Shown here: piece by piece, positions 39,101 to 54,100 of the stretch | How positions within the stretch are numbered: the first letter of the stretch is position 1 | Layout of the letters: each line of letters begins with the position of its first letter | NCBI GenBank assembly: GCA_013397865.1 | Contig: VZTI01001286.1 | Location: forward strand, 598,761-662,760 | Reading direction: 5' to 3' | From: Struthidea cinerea | Lineage: Eukaryota; Chordata; Aves; Passeriformes; Corcoracidae | Length of the DNA: 64,000 nucleotides | The notes under the pieces: model-generated | Told to the model about the DNA's origin: nothing | Seen by the model: the letters and a program-made list of their open reading frames with translations, nothing else | Database searches by the model: none | Translations under genes and position numbers: made by a program

Positions 39101-42100
39101 ATCATATGACAGACTTATCTTGTAGGTTTCAAGCAACCACAGAAAAAAAAGGAAAAAAAAAACCCCTATATTTTGCATTCTCTGCTTGTTCACTTTCTTG
39201 TCATAGGTTTCTTAACTGAAGGCTGAATATTGGCAGAGGAAAAAACTTTTACAATCATGCTAAGTATGAAAAATTTACAAGCTAGGCCTAAAGGGTTTTC
39301 TATGTATTTCAGTTAATCTTAAATATTTACATTTTTATATATTTTTCATCAATACAGATTTGGCACAGGAATGTACTTAAGATTCCAAATTACAAAAAGA
39401 GATCTAAGTACCTGTGAACATAGAATCATATCAGTTGACAAAAAAGTAGAGGACAATATAAATATAATTGAAAAGAGCACATTTTTTCGGTATCATGAAT
39501 TGTTTATGTGTTTCCTGAACAGATTTGGTTGTACAACATTTAGTAGCATATTACCATGGAGAAAGTTTGGTTAAGCATTACATTTTCAGAGAGATAAAAG
39601 TATGAATTGATCTGCATAAAATTATCAACAACCCCTTTGTATCCCCCCTATACTCCTATGTATTACACATATTCAAGATGCATTGATGGAATGTGCAATC
39701 CCTCTTTCCTTCCTGATACAAAAAAAGAAACAATATCGGTCCCTATAATGAACAAAGAAGTATTTAAACTCAGGAGAACACACTTGCTAAATAATAAATT
39801 GCTAAAATTGATAGCCTGATCATCAGGTTTTGTAGATTAATTCAAAAAGCCTTTGGATGAATAAGAAATATGGTTGAAAACATTCCACTTTAAGAAAGAA
39901 TTTGCTACTTCGCAACACATGAATAGTCTCACATTGCTTGTTTAATGCTGTGTTCCAATGAAGACCTAACATATTTTTACTCACAATTTACTTACTAAAT
40001 TTAATTTAATTTAATTAATTCAATCCAGTTTCTCACCTCAGACGTAGCTGAAGATAGTTTAATCCATGTTTTATTTTACACTAAAATCTCCTAGAAGTGA
40101 TTCCACAATCACTTACCTAGCTTTACCACAAGTGGTAACTAGCAGTGATCAGTCCAAAAAGTTCTGACATAATGATTAAAGAATTTATTTACTCTTTTCA
40201 TGAATCTTTTTTAGTCACAGGCCAATTTGCAGAACTGCATGAATTCCGGAAAAATACTTTATGAGACTTAATTTTAGCATGAGATAAAGTTGCAGGTGAA
40301 ATTCACTATATAAATATTAATGGGTATATAAGGAAAAAGAGTCATTAACTAGTACAAAGTTCCCCACTGCTAAACTGAAATTTGTGGGGTTATAACGCAA
40401 ATTACATGTTTATCAAATTACAGTCTTCTGTGCTGGATCCCGTGGAAGCCCTATGATTAATGCTCAGGTTCTCTCCTTCTTTACATCTATAATCTATATT
40501 CAAAGGTCCCTAATGCCAGAGTCTCTCTGCTAAGCTCCAAAACTTGGGGCAATCAAACTGATCATCTGTAGCACCAGGCTGAAGAAGCTACACAGAGGTA
40601 GCCTGAACCTTTGTGCAACATGTGGGGTCTATCTCCAGACTCTCTGGGGTTTAGTTTTCATGACAGATCAGCAGCAACACCACAATCCCTTAATATCTTT
40701 AAGAATAAAGGGCATTAGTTCAGCACAGCATGACTGGTTACTCCTATGATGGTCCAGGGTTTAAACCCAGCAACCTTCAACCTTACAGAAAGAAGAAAAC
40801 TAAAATATTAATTAGTTGCTACTAAATCAGTTTCTTGCTTTCCAATATGAATATCCTTCTTAATTTCAGAAACAGATGAAGACATCTTTGATTTTCACAC
40901 TTAAGTCAAAACAATTTCTTGCAAAATACCTAAAGCATTACATACAATAGAACTCACATTTATTTTCAAAAATACTTTCTCTTGATTTCTGACAAACAGT
41001 TGTTTAGAGATTTTTTGAGGCAAAGGTTACACCTGGACTACCCTGCTTATGAATTCTGATCAATACTATTGTGACTTTGTACTTATTATACTTTAAATTT
41101 CTACAATATCCTGTAGCAGTACATTTGATAATTTTACTATATTGAGTGACAAAAACCCAGCTTCCTATTCTTTGTATAAATACATCATCTGAAAGTTTAA
41201 TTAGATGACCTTTCTTTGGCATAAGGAACAGAAAATTGTTATTGTTCACTATTAATTTTCCTTATGCCCTTCAATGATTTTAGTCCACCAGCACATTCTG
41301 AAGAACAATTTTTCTTGAAGGTGAGTATTCTTAATTTACATTTTCCTTGGTTCAAATCTCTCTCACTATGATTTCTGTAATCTTTCCATGTCTCTTTTTT
41401 AAAAAGGGGATAGGTAACCAGTACTCCAGACGCAAGCATGATGCACCTTTCTACAACAGTATAGTGATATTTTCAATTTTCTTTCCTAATAATATATTAG
41501 TTCTTTACTATCTTTGAGCTTAATTTTTTTAATAGTACTAACCAAATGGACAGCCAAATCTATTTGAAGCAGTAGGAGACCACTATAACATAGAACAGCT
41601 TTGTGCACGTACAGTATGTACTGATAAACATTGGTCAACATTGTTTTCCAGCTCTTTTATCACCCAATTTGTTACTCTAATTACTATTACACAATTAGGG
41701 TTTTAATTTTGATTATCTTCAGAAATTGTTTAGCACTAGCGCACATATTTTTAAGTGACTTCCTGAACGGCACAAATAGCACAACAGGTTTGTTTGGGAC
41801 CTAACAAATACCTGCCTCTTGCTATGAAAGTTTAATATTTCTACTGTCTGTTTCTTAACTTTTAATAGCAAGTAATCTATTGAAAGTTCTTCCCTCTATT
41901 TACGTACCAATTTAGTATCTTTTGAAGGCCAATTACCTTGCTGGAAGCTTTACTATCCTTGACCACACTTCTAATTGTACTTTCAAAAACGTAATGGATT
42001 TGTGGTGCATGAGTTTGCTTTGGAAAAGCTACACTGATATTGCTCAATACATCTATCTTAAATGTCTACTCTTACTTTTTTAATCAAGGATGGATTTCAG

Positions 42101-45100
42101 ACTTTACAGTTCCAAGCAGCTCTCCTAGAAGTATTCTTAATATTGATACCACATTTGTCCCGTTTCCTTTATGTGCCTACCCTTAACTTAAACAACAAAG
42201 TATTCACATTGTTAAGAATTTCACACTTGAGTTCCTTGAAAACCCCCAAATGAGTACAATTGAGACTGGGTGATGTATTGCTGTTTGTTTCATTGATCCA
42301 GTCAAAAGATCACTTGTATGATGCTTCAACATAGGATATTTCTTGATTAATTAATTTCTTGATTATTTCTTGAGCAATGGATACTGGATCCAGCATGAAA
42401 AATTCTAACATCTTCTGTAATAACCATAGATACAAAACACTTTGAACTTCTCTACTACAGCTTTATCAAAGATCCAAAGGATCTTTGAAAGATCCTTTTG
42501 GTGCTCTGCTATCTGCCAGCACTACTAGCACACTACCAGCTTTCTGTCTGCTTGTGACATGTTTTAGAAATATGCATTAACAAAGACTTTAGTATATAGG
42601 TCTTAGAAATCGTTGTTTGGTTATTTTTTCCTTAATATTGTATTACCTCTTGCCTACCATGGTCTGCCATATTTACTTCTGGGGGATGGACAGGGGAAGA
42701 TAAATTATTATTTTTTTATTTTAGGTCTAGGAAGTTGTTCCTTCAAGTTTGGTAGAGGATTCTTTTTAGCTTTAGAATTAATTCCAGAACTTAGCTATTT
42801 TCTGGTTTGATCCTTTGGACAGAATCTGCATTTTAAAGATATCTTTTATTTCTAACACTTTTCTTTATTCTGTTTTTTAACTACATGAACTTCTTCCAGG
42901 CCTCTCAAAAATCTTTTGATTGATGTAATAATCTGAGTATGGTTATACTGCCTGCATAAAGGCATTTTATAATTTTGACATCTCTTAACTATTTTCCTCC
43001 ATTCTATACAGCTTACCATTTTAAATGTCATGTTACTGCAATGGAGTTTTAAAATTTTGCTTTGTACTTGTTCTCCAATGTTTTCATTAAAAAAAAAAAA
43101 AAGTACAAATACGTGCAAAAAATTCCAAGTGAAGTGGTAGATCAGGAAGCTGGTTAGCCAAAGGTTGGACATAAATAGCAAGGCATATGTACTTTTGGTA
43201 TGCTAGGAGTATTACTAATATGATTTACCATTTGTGTTTTCAGAATGTATTTTATTTTTTGAAAGTAAGTTCTTCACTCACCTGGAATAAAATTTGTGTA
43301 CTCACCAAGAATCATATATATGAGACAAAATAAGGACAGCAGAGCTTCCCACAAAGTAAATGGCTGGATACTTCTTTCTCCCCTGAAAAATCTTAGAACA
43401 GTTTCTCATTGATTAACATTGCTTTCTGAGGTTAATGGCTTCTTTAGAAGCTCCATTTAGTTCTTTAGTTTCCCCTTTAATAATAAGTATTCACCATTAT
43501 TAAATTACTTTGATTAGTGGCAATAGCATGAAATATTGCATTATTGAAATACATATAGCACATTTAAAATCATACTTATCAAACTTTAACTGGCTATCTG
43601 ATCTTAATGAGCAATCAATCTTAGCTCTATGACAAAAGTATTTTCTACCATAGTATATTAGAATTTTCCAAGAAACTTCCATTAAAATCACAACAAACCA
43701 ACAGCCTAATTTTCCACTAGTATTCTAAAAAATCAACTGAAGTTATGGCCGTTTCTTTATTTGTTGAATCACACTGCAGTTTGAGAAATTAGTCTTGAGA
43801 GATCATGCTGTGTTTCCATAGCAATAACATCAAGTTGTAAAGCCAACTCTGAAGACAAGGTCCTGCTGTCAGATACATAGTACTCATTTCCATGTATTAA
43901 AAAAAAAACCAAACCACACCCCCCTCCCTCCTCAAAAAAACAACAAACCACTTGTCATTGTGTCGGTTCTATGGAGAGAACAATACATCTCTTTAAGGTT
44001 TTAAAAAACATCTATTCTAACTAAATAAAAATGTTTAAATACTCTAAGTAGAGAAGAGACCAAATTTAAAAAAAAAAAAGGTTGTTTTCTAAATATAGTA
44101 CATCTGCTCTGAATGCAATAGCAGGCATCAACATTACCTAATAAAACGTTTTTTTCTCCAACATGGATTTTAGTCAGCTAGTGTATCCTTTTGCTGTATT
44201 ATAATCTATGTTGAAAACAGTTTCATTTAACCATTTCTACAATTCTCTAATTTTGAAAAGTTCAGTAGGTTTTTTCCCATATTTTTAGATAAAAGACCAT
44301 AGGAAATTAACTTGAATACTCTGATTACTTCTGACTATCCACACGACGGCTAGGATCAAGAAGTGAGCCACTCTGGATCCCTCCACGAACACTGACAAGC
44401 ACAGATCTGGGAACTGATTAAAACTGCTCTAGATTTTTTCTATCCATCCAAAGGCAGTTGCATCTTTCATAAAGAAATTAGGAAAAAAATTGTGTGTGCA
44501 TTCATTTGCATACACATATTCTATGATCCAAATTCATTTAACAAAACTCGCTCATTTTTGAATGTGCTAAGCCAGCTTTGAATAGTACCAATAATGGAAT
44601 ATACGAAAAGAGAATTCTCATCATTTGCCATAAGATCATCACACTATATGATGACCTTTTACTTCTTTCTTGACTCCAGCTTAACAGACTATAACTTTCT
44701 ATTAGAAAAATACTGAAACAATTATGATAGCTACAAGATCATTTTACTCTGAATCTATCACTAAATTGGGTCAGCGAATTAATTTTTCAAATTTTTATTG
44801 CAGTAATCTTCTGAATATTCCATTATTTTCACAGCTCACACATTTTACGTTGTTTAAAAATGTAACAAAACTGAAGTTTAAAAATGAAAGCTATATGTGC
44901 TTTTTGTTGTCACTGTTTCCTCTATCCACACTGCCCAGCTGAAGACAACAAATATAAATGTACACTAGTCTTTCTTATTTATCGTTCACATAACGAATGT
45001 TTAGAATATACCTCCCATTTACTGTACAGAAAGTGATCACATTAGATGAAAAGGCAATAAATACTTTTTCGTTGTTATCTCCTTCTTCTTTCTCCTAAAT

Positions 45101-47499
45101 TCACATGAAGCGACATGAAACACCCTGGAAGATATTTTATCTACTAAAATGCAAAAGTCTCCTAGTAAAGTGTCCATCACAGCTATGTGCATAAGTTAAG
45201 ATTTCAAACAGACCTTATATTGATTACCATTTGCATTTCTTGAGACAGAAAATTTTCAGGAAATTTTTGCATTGTGGAGCAAAACACCTTAACTATAGGA
45301 GAGAGTCACTTACAATGCGATACACCAAAAGAAATAGGAAATGATTATACATTTTAAAATATATTTGACTCAAGTACAGAAATACACAATACTATGCGTG
45401 TGAATTAGCTTTAATCTCTTTCAGACCAGTGTAGTTATTTTGCTGGAGAAACAAAACACATTTTTCCAACACCAAGGAGGTAATTTCACACTGAAAATAA
45501 AATGGCAATGCTTACCTTCCAGACTTTTCATACCTGAAGAGCACAATATACTATCAGAATGCAACAAATACTTCATTCGCCCTTCTGTAATAATCAGTTG
45601 TGAACCATTCTCCTGCAAGGCTAATTATTTGTGCACCCATCCCCCCCTAAACTTTAGTATGAACTGCAAACTTCAGTTTTACTTTGTCAACATACACTTG
45701 TCCCTCAGGACTCAAAAGACACCTGCAACACTACGCAGTAGTGAACTCAGCAGCCTAATAAGATGTAATAAAATCAGACCTAAAAACTTCAGGAGTATTG
45801 TCTATTTAAAAAATTGGGGTAAGCCTGTTGTTTTCAGTCTAACTAAATTCTACACACACATAGTAATAGAAAAATAAAAATTAACTTTCAAAACCTATAT
45901 TATTAAAAGACCCCACTATCACACACTCCTTTAAAAATCACAATTTTTGGGCACATATTTATTGTTCCTGAAAGCATTCATAAGCAAAAAGGTCTTCTGT
46001 AAATATCATAGGGAATTAAAACCATTGCTTACTTAAAAGTAGCAGAACCCAGTTTGTAATTTTATTACAATGATATAGTACTTTAAAAATAATGACTTCA
46101 GGTATATGCACATATCTAAACAGACACACACATTTTTTTGTTTTTATGTAAGCAAATTCATCTCTGTCACAGCCATGTAGGGTATTAAAAGAAATGTATT
46201 TTTTATTTGTGTTTAATGCATATCAAAGATACACTATCCATTCACAACAAATTCACCTATACAATATCAAATTCACATCAGGCTTTTCTGCCGTGCCATT
46301 AATCGTGTAGATTCTCTTTACTGAATATTCCAACTATGAAATCTTAGAAATACAGTCACTTTAGAAATTTATAGAACATTTAACATGCTGGTCAAAAGTA
46401 AGAGATAAAAAGAAACGAAACACTGACACAATTTTAACCAAGTAGAAAGATGAAGACAAGTACTTGTAGGACTGGGAGAGAGATTTTCATCTTACATTAA
46501 GCGGCAAATAATTTGTTTATAAATGCTTTATTTCATCTTTTTCAGGTTCACAAGATTCAGAAAAAAAAGTGCCCTAAATCACAGTAAGTCCTTATCCATG
46601 TGCCTGGAGATACATTTACTGGCAACAGAGCTGAAAACACTCCTGATAAGTGTTTTCAATTGAATCCAAAAACCATGTGTGTAATGTGTTAATTCAAACT
46701 ATGCAGAGCAAATACATATCAAGTTTTATATTAAAATGGTTTCACTGAAGAACCTTCTGCTTCAACAACCTCTTAAGAGACAAATCGTGGGCACGTCAAA
46801 AGAAATGCACTAGACAAATACGATGAACATCAGTGCAGAAACTATATTCACAATAATCTATACCTTGCCACTAAAATAGTACCAGCATCAGCACGTGTTT
46901 TCCCACAACACTCAGTACAAGATTATAGATCTGAGAAACATGCGCTACTATACAAGATTTAATACACATTCTTATTTCAGAGTTGATGCACTAAGATTCA
47001 GTTCTGAGACAGCTCACAGAACTAAAACAATTTACTTGATCATAACTGACAGAAGCAGAAATGGATCTATAGATTTTCTTTTAAAAATATGTTCTCTTTT
47101 ACCACAAAGACTTGCTACTTGTCTAGAAACCATTTACCCCCTGGGGATACTCAGTCAGTAGTATGTGATTGATTACTTCAGGTATTTCTGTATTTGCAGA
47201 GGCATACCATGGCACGATCTCTTTTAAATCTTCCCATATCACTCTAAGTACTATGAAATAACAAGATGAGTCAACGCATTGAATCAGTGTAAAAATATTA
47301 AAAACAGTCATTACAGTCTTTTTTTCAATTGGCCAAGAAGTAAAAGTCATGGGACACCAAAGTGAAATAGGATCTGGATATTCCTTAAATCTATTTCAAA
47401 TCTCAAAATCATTACAAATGTGCTTCCCTGCCTCTAAATTTTGGTTGCACACTGGAATCCCCTTTTTTTCTACTACTGTAATCTTAAAGCTTGGAGCAA
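36161..47499. other. Gene-free AT-rich region downstream of MANEA
   Basis: About 11 kb with no recognisable CR1, LTR or coding segment. Short A/T runs occur (38528, 43089, 43897, 44068). A perfect 9+3+9 hairpin lies at 42467-42487. Part of the right side may still be MANEA 3' UTR. Confidence 0.5.
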
Positions 47500-50400
47500 C
47501 CACCTTCTTAAATACATTCACTTTTCTCCTTTTTTGCCCCAGTAACTGTGCCCTTGTAACAATCTTACTCCTTTGCATTTGTACAAATCCTTTCCCATAG
47601 ACCTATTTTTACTCAAATTTCAAATAAGTATCACAACTGCAGCAACAGTCCATAAGCAACACTCTCCACTCCCTACAAGAAGCAGCAGCACATTGATTTG
47701 CTTTAAGTACAGAGAAAGTATTGGTCAGGCTAGTGGGGTAGTTCTAGTAGCTGCTATTCCATCAGCTTTCCTTAGGATCATCAAATTCAATTCTCAACTC
47801 TGAAATATTATGTGAGGTTGCATATTTATGTTTTAAAACACATCAAACACATAAAAACACAGCAAGTGTTCAGGGATGATGAATTTCTAGGCACTTGATT
47901 TTCATTCTTTTCTACAGAAGTTCTGTAAATTCTTCTAAAGGTCCCATTAGACATCAGTGTGCCATGGCCCAAATCACTTCATGGCAAGGGCTAAATGATA
48001 CCTTTACAGCAATTACAAAAGTCTTTCAGAGTAATGAAGATCCATTGCATTGTTACCATAAATTGTATTTTAAACAAGATAGATCACCTCAGTTGTACAA
48101 TACCCTACAACAAAATTCAAATGTTTCTATACACAGCAACAAAGGAGTGACTTTCACAGTCACAGAGAAAATAAACTGCCACTAGCAGAAAGTAAGGGCT
48201 GAAAGGTGAGTGCAAAGTTGTCAAGACCAGTAAAGTGCTCAGATAACTACAGTGAAAAAGACCAGTGGATGACAAAAGTTTAAGCAAAGGGAAAACAAAG
48301 AGACTTGTCCTTTCAAAAGGTTTGATTTCAGAAGATTTTTTAGTAACATATGCAAAACATTTAATTGTTCCCTCACATTTAAAATAAATATATGGACTCT
48401 GGGCTGTAAAAGCATAAACATACAACAAATTATAAAAACGAGTTATGTATAGCTATTTAAGGGCTTTATAGTAAAATAAGTAAAATCAGGTTCCTTAAAA
48501 AAGGGAATAGTTAACTTGGAAGTGGTAAAAGTCTAACAAGTGCTTCTTATGTCTCAGACACTATTTTTTGACTGTGGTCATACCTATGTCTATGTCAATT
48601 TATCCACCTGAGTACAAGCAAAACAAAATAAGCATTAGTAAACACTTCTTTCAGAGGCATTTCAGACCTCGCAGAAATGCAGTAGGAAAATGCAAAAAAA
48701 TATGAAGAGAGTTTAATAAGACTCCAGTAACTCTAGAGGCACACTTCAACATGCCGGCTATATATCTGCCATCCAATTTCTGTATTTTTTCAAGCAGCTG
48801 AGGGCATTAGACGACACCTCATTGCTTGAGCAACTGCAGAGAAATGACAAGAAAGCTAAACTGTAAATAAGTAAGAGATATATAAACAAACCTTTTTCAT
48901 ACCAGAAAGACTCTAGAAAATTATAGAGGTAACTGGCTTGTATTTATTTGGAATGAGAGTTTTCCGGAAAAAACATACTAGTTTGGTTTCTGTTTTAACA
49001 GAAGTCCTCCCATTCACCTTACCCCTTAACAGACAGATTACAGTGAGATCTGAGTAAAGAGTGTTATTTTCATGGGTTCTGCTGGAATGAATTGAATTCT
49101 GATTGTTACTAGTGGTCACAACAGTTTCAGCATATGAACTAAAACACAGGATCAGCACCTTATACATAGATTAAAAAAATAAAATAAACAACTAAGAAAG
49201 AATCTACTTTGCCAGGATTAAACAATTACTGCAAATAAAGAAAACACTGCAATTTCCACTGTTCCAAAGTTTAGGGCTTTTTAATGAAATTCTATGAAAG
49301 CCAAAAAAAAGTATTGCTGAGGAGGTATGTCTGTGTGACTTGAACTTTTCAAAACTCATAAAAAATGCCAGTTAATAATCACAGCATTTGACAAGTGAGA
49401 GTCTTAGGACTGAAAATACTCAGTTCCAGCCACACCACTGTCTTACAGGTAGCATTGGTAGGGTACTTATCTGAATAACAGAAAGATTTTCGTATCTACA
49501 ATTCTGAATCCTGGAACAGCTAAATGGACTATAGGAAAAAGAGAAATCTCAGATTTCAAATTAAACAAATGGGTAGTTGCTCTCATTGCTACCAAACTAG
49601 GTCGCTCCTAAACCAGAAACAAAAAATGTATTTCCTACAATTATTGTTATTGTAGGACTAGTAAGATATTGGGTTTAGAAACTTTAAACATTTAAAAAAC
49701 CATACTAGATCTGTGTCTGCAGTCAGTTAGCAGAAAACACGTAATAATGGAAGTTTTAATAAATTTTTTGCATCTTTAGGGGATTTTTCCCCTCAAAAAT
49801 ATTTTCCACTCTAATTCAAACTTTTTTTTTTTAATTCAAAGTAATAGAAAAAAAAAAGTTCCTGGTTGGTATCCAGTAATCTGCAAAAGTCTAGACCATG
49901 TACCAAACAGAAGAAATGTAAGTCAACTAGAAATCTTTCAGCAGTTCTTTGGAACTTTCTTTCAAATATTTTTTTTCCTTTTAAACAAAACCCAGTGGTG
50001 TTGCATCAGACATAACTCTTCAGTGCTTTTACCACAAGCTAGTCATATGTCAAGAACTCCATGTGAAAAGCATTAAAAAGTGTAAATGTAGATTATTCCA
50101 CACACTATAGGCATGCATCCTGCAAGAAGCTATGAGGATTTAGATTACAGCATCAGTTTGATTAGAAACACAGGAATAAAGGAAGTAAGGAACTGTGCCA
50201 ATTTTTTGTTATACTTTGGTCATGTAGAGTTATCCCATGCAGATGTTCTGAAAACTCAGCATGCAAGTTACAAAGTAAAAAAAAAAACAAACCCAACAAC
50301 TCAACAACAAACAGCCTTCCCTGAATATTTTTGAACTAAAATATCCAGTAAGACATAATTGCCAAAATTCTCACAATCTTTTTACTTTTCAAAATTAAAA

Positions 50401-50513
50401 TTCAGTAGTAGTGCATATACATTCAAAAGATATAATAAAGACATCTAATAACAGATTCTTCAGATATCAATTTCTTTCTTAATACAGTCAATGCATTAGG
50501 AAACAACAACAGC
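47500..50513 (-). other. Likely MANEA 3' UTR (end not determinable)
   Basis: AT-rich, repeat-poor sequence directly after the MANEA stop. Mammalian MANEA mRNAs carry a 3' UTR of a few kilobases. Several AATAAA hexamers occur on the minus strand, for example at 48948-48943 and further down at 46532-46527, but none can be chosen from sequence. The left boundary given is a guess. No coding potential is seen on either strand. Confidence 0.4.
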
Positions 50514-51150
50514 TCACATAAGCCACTGTTCTTGTTCTTTTCGGTACTTCTCAGACCACTTCTGAGTAAGCTCTAGGTAAACATTTGGTTTATGGGGTTT
50601 ATAATCAAGGTAAACTACCTGTCCAGTCCGTTTAGGGACAGCTTTTTCAATCTGCGTTCCCTCGTGCCATTCATTAAAAGATGTAATGGAAATAATTTCT
50701 GGTCGCACCAGAAGTGCTGCACTGAAGGCAGTCTCATAGTACTTCCCATTGACACGGTTCCGGGTGTTGTGGTTGTTCCATGGTCGGATACTGGTATCAA
50801 TATAACCTGGCCCCACACTTGGAATGAACATTAAGTTGTTACTATCACAAAAGGCTTTTAAACCTGCCCAATTATGATGAGATGAGCCATAGGAGAAGCC
50901 ATTGGTGGCAAAGTACGTGTACATTCCATCAAAACCGCTTCTGTGAATGTCATGCTTATGTCTTTCTTCTACAAGAAGTGCAATGAATAACGCATCATAC
51001 GGAGTATTTCGAATACTCTGGGATCCAGAAACAGTTAACAGATTTGCCCATATTTCAGGAATTGTTACATAAGAGTCATAAACATAAAACATGGGAAGAA
51101 GTCTGCCTGTGCTGGTCTTATGCCTGTAAAAGGCTGGATGGCTTCCGTAT
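50514..51150 (-). CDS. MANEA: MANEA exon 5 (last coding exon, catalytic residues, stop)
   Basis: The acceptor TTTGCTTTATAG is followed by ATACGGAAGCC, which completes codon 246 (Lys) and reads YGSHPAFYRHK onward. The exon encodes residues 246-457, including the active-site segment SFNEWHEGTQ with E406 and E409 and the substrate-site region PSVGPGYIDTSIRPWN. It stops at TGA (50516-50514). The open frame continues a few codons into intron 4 on the upstream side, but there it no longer matches MANEA. Confidence 0.96.
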
Positions 51151-54100
51151 CTATAAAGCAAACAAGCATCGTTAAGACAAAATTTGCCATTTGGAAAACA
51201 CTGTTGTACAATCTGAGATGAAGACTTGTCCTAAAAACTAATTTAAAAAGGCAGGGCATGGACTTTGAAACACAGCAATCCATATCCACTTTCAGTCCAG
51301 TGTTTGATGAAGTATCAAACAATGACTCTTCAAAGAACCTTTAAATTACTACAATTTATTAACTGTCCTGGGTTTGGCAGGGACAGAGTTAATGTTCATA
51401 GTAGCTGGTAGGTACAGTGCTGTGGTTTTTTTTATTTACCATGAGAATAACATTGATAACACACTGATGTTTTGTCTGCTGCTAAGTAGTGCTTACTCTA
51501 AGTCAAGAACTCCTCAGGGTCTCATGGTCTGCCAGTGAGGAGCTGCACAAAAAGCTGGGAGGGAGCAAGGCCAGGACAGCTGACCTGAGTTGGCCAAAGG
51601 GATATTCCACACTTCAGAATATCATGCCCATATATAAACTGAGGGAGTTACCTGGAAGGGGCCTGAACATTGCTCAGGGCTGGGCTGGGCACTGCTCTGT
51701 AGGTGGTGAGCAATTTGTCTTTGGTTCTGTTAGCCTCTCTCCTTCTCCTTTCCATCAACATTCTTAATAATACTACTGGCATAATTATCATAATACTATT
51801 TTGTTTCAATAATCAAATTGTTCTTATCTCAGTCCACAAAGTCTTATCTTTTCTTTCTGATTCACCTCCTGAGCCCTGGGGGGCAAGAGGGGAAGTAAGC
51901 AGCAGCTGGTGGTACCTGGTTGCTGGCTGGGGTTAAACTGTGACAGTAACTTAGTATCAAACTCTGCTACAGTTATTGGTTTCCTCTGAAGGGCAATTCT
52001 CTAATTCAGTGTGAAATAAAGACAGTCTAAGCAGCACTGATAAGCAAAACATCTAGTAGCAATACAGAATTTGTCAAGATAAATTAAAATCATTAGAGGT
52101 CAACACAATAAGTCTCCATCTGTTAGTTTGTCACTATCAAAATGTACATTTTATTTAATTTAATTTATATATCATGTTGCTAATCTGAAGTATCAGCTTT
52201 AATCTAAAGCATGACCTGTGATATTAAAGAATGTTTGAAAGCAATTTTGAGAATCTATGTGAAAGTTACACTTCAGTATTTAAAAAACAGACTGAGTATT
52301 GCACCACTGAAATATGAACAAGGTTCCCTTCCGTTTTCTTCAGTCTCAGCAGACATTCTTCTGTGTTTTTACAAGCTTTAGATCATATGCAGAAGTCCCT
52401 TAAACCAGCATGTAAGAAACCCCAAAGGAAACCACTCTGAAAGAACTCACTTGTCAGTGATGTACTTGACATTGTGGTACATGCTGCGATCATCTCTGTC
52501 TTTGTAAGGTTCGATGTGAAAAGTGACCTGAAAGATGAAAATATAAGAACAACACAAACGTAAAACACTACTGAATACATGGGCACTGGGTATTATATGA
52601 AGTAAGTACCAGTCACAAAAAATACAGTTTTTTATAGACCAAACGGTTCATCAGTACATACTAAGAATAATCCAACCCTAGTACAACTCCTGCACTACTG
52701 ACATCAGAAGCTTCAGATCCCAGGAAGTTTGGTATTAAATACTTAGGGTTTTTACATTACAACAGAACACTGCTTTTGTTTTCCCTAGGCTACAGCAAGT
52801 GGTAATCATGCTTCAGAAAACTTAAAAAGCTACAAAACCTAAAAATTAAAATAAAATATTATCTATTTGAATGTCAAAGAACTGATAAACTAATGAAACA
52901 TTTTAATATATAATTTCTAGCCAATGTATTAAAATCTGCTAAAGATAATGCTCCAAGGATAGTTTTCAGAGTCAAAATACATATTAAGATGTGGGATACG
53001 AAAACTTTAATTTAAAATTTTATAGATTTATCAACAGCAATAAGGTCTTGGAACTAAATCTAATATAATGTACTGCTACTGCTCTGAATGTCAAGCTTGA
53101 AGCTTATGGAATTGATTAACTGATATGTGTGAATTCCAGTGTAAACATAAATTTGTTTTCAAATATACAATCATGGCAGAATACATTACATTAATCAAAA
53201 CAAGTTTTTCAGAAGCAATTTTAGAGCAGAAAGAACTTAATAATGTCTTTGACAACTCTGCAACAGCAGAGAATTTCCATTGCAGAGCCAATCTCCCTCT
53301 CTATTAAGTAGAAACTATAGAAAAATAGTGTTAGACTAAATCACTAAGACTGACAGTAGAGGTTGAAGAGCACTATAATTTCATCTTTCATTTCCAACTA
53401 TCAAAACCAGGCAAATCAAAAGGGTATATCTTCTCCCAGACTTCTACTTAGCAGACATAATAGAAACATATTTTGTATATTGGCTTTGGTCTACTGAGAC
53501 TCCTAACACTTACAGTAATAACTTACTAGTGCAAGAATGCTTAAAAACATTGCAGTGAAGGCAGCATTTCCTGCAATATCTATACTGAATATCTGTATTC
53601 CAGTAATTCTTCCAAATGGTAACAGCAACTTCATCCATATTCCAATCATTACCATACTATTACACACTATTGTGTTTTCCTTGGTAGCGTATTTCATTTT
53701 GCCTTGACTCCTTTGTGACTTGAATGTTAACAAGTTCTTTTAGGCAAGAGCAAACTCCATTAGATGGTCTGAAAATTTTGGGGAAGGATAATACCTTTTT
53801 CTGTCTTTTTAATAATTTATTATTAGATGGTGCAACCTATGTCACATAATGCAAATCACACAGCATTTTTAATAGTTTCAAAATTACTTCTGTATCCAAT
53901 TTATTCATCCTATTTTCCTCCTGCTTGCTAAGGAATCTAAAGTTACCCCAAGTGACGGGAAATTTCTCTGAGAATCTGCAACTTGCATGACTGGCTAAAA
54001 CCTGAGCAGATGAACAGTCTGTGTTTTCAGTACACAGTACAGACAGCACACTCCAGAGATGAAACACATGCAGCTACTTAAAAACTCAAATTTATTACTG

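Noticed and set aside
45440..45877. 145-codon plus-strand ORF downstream of MANEA
   Set aside because: AT-rich composition with no motif or splice context. Length is possible by chance in a 64-kb window.
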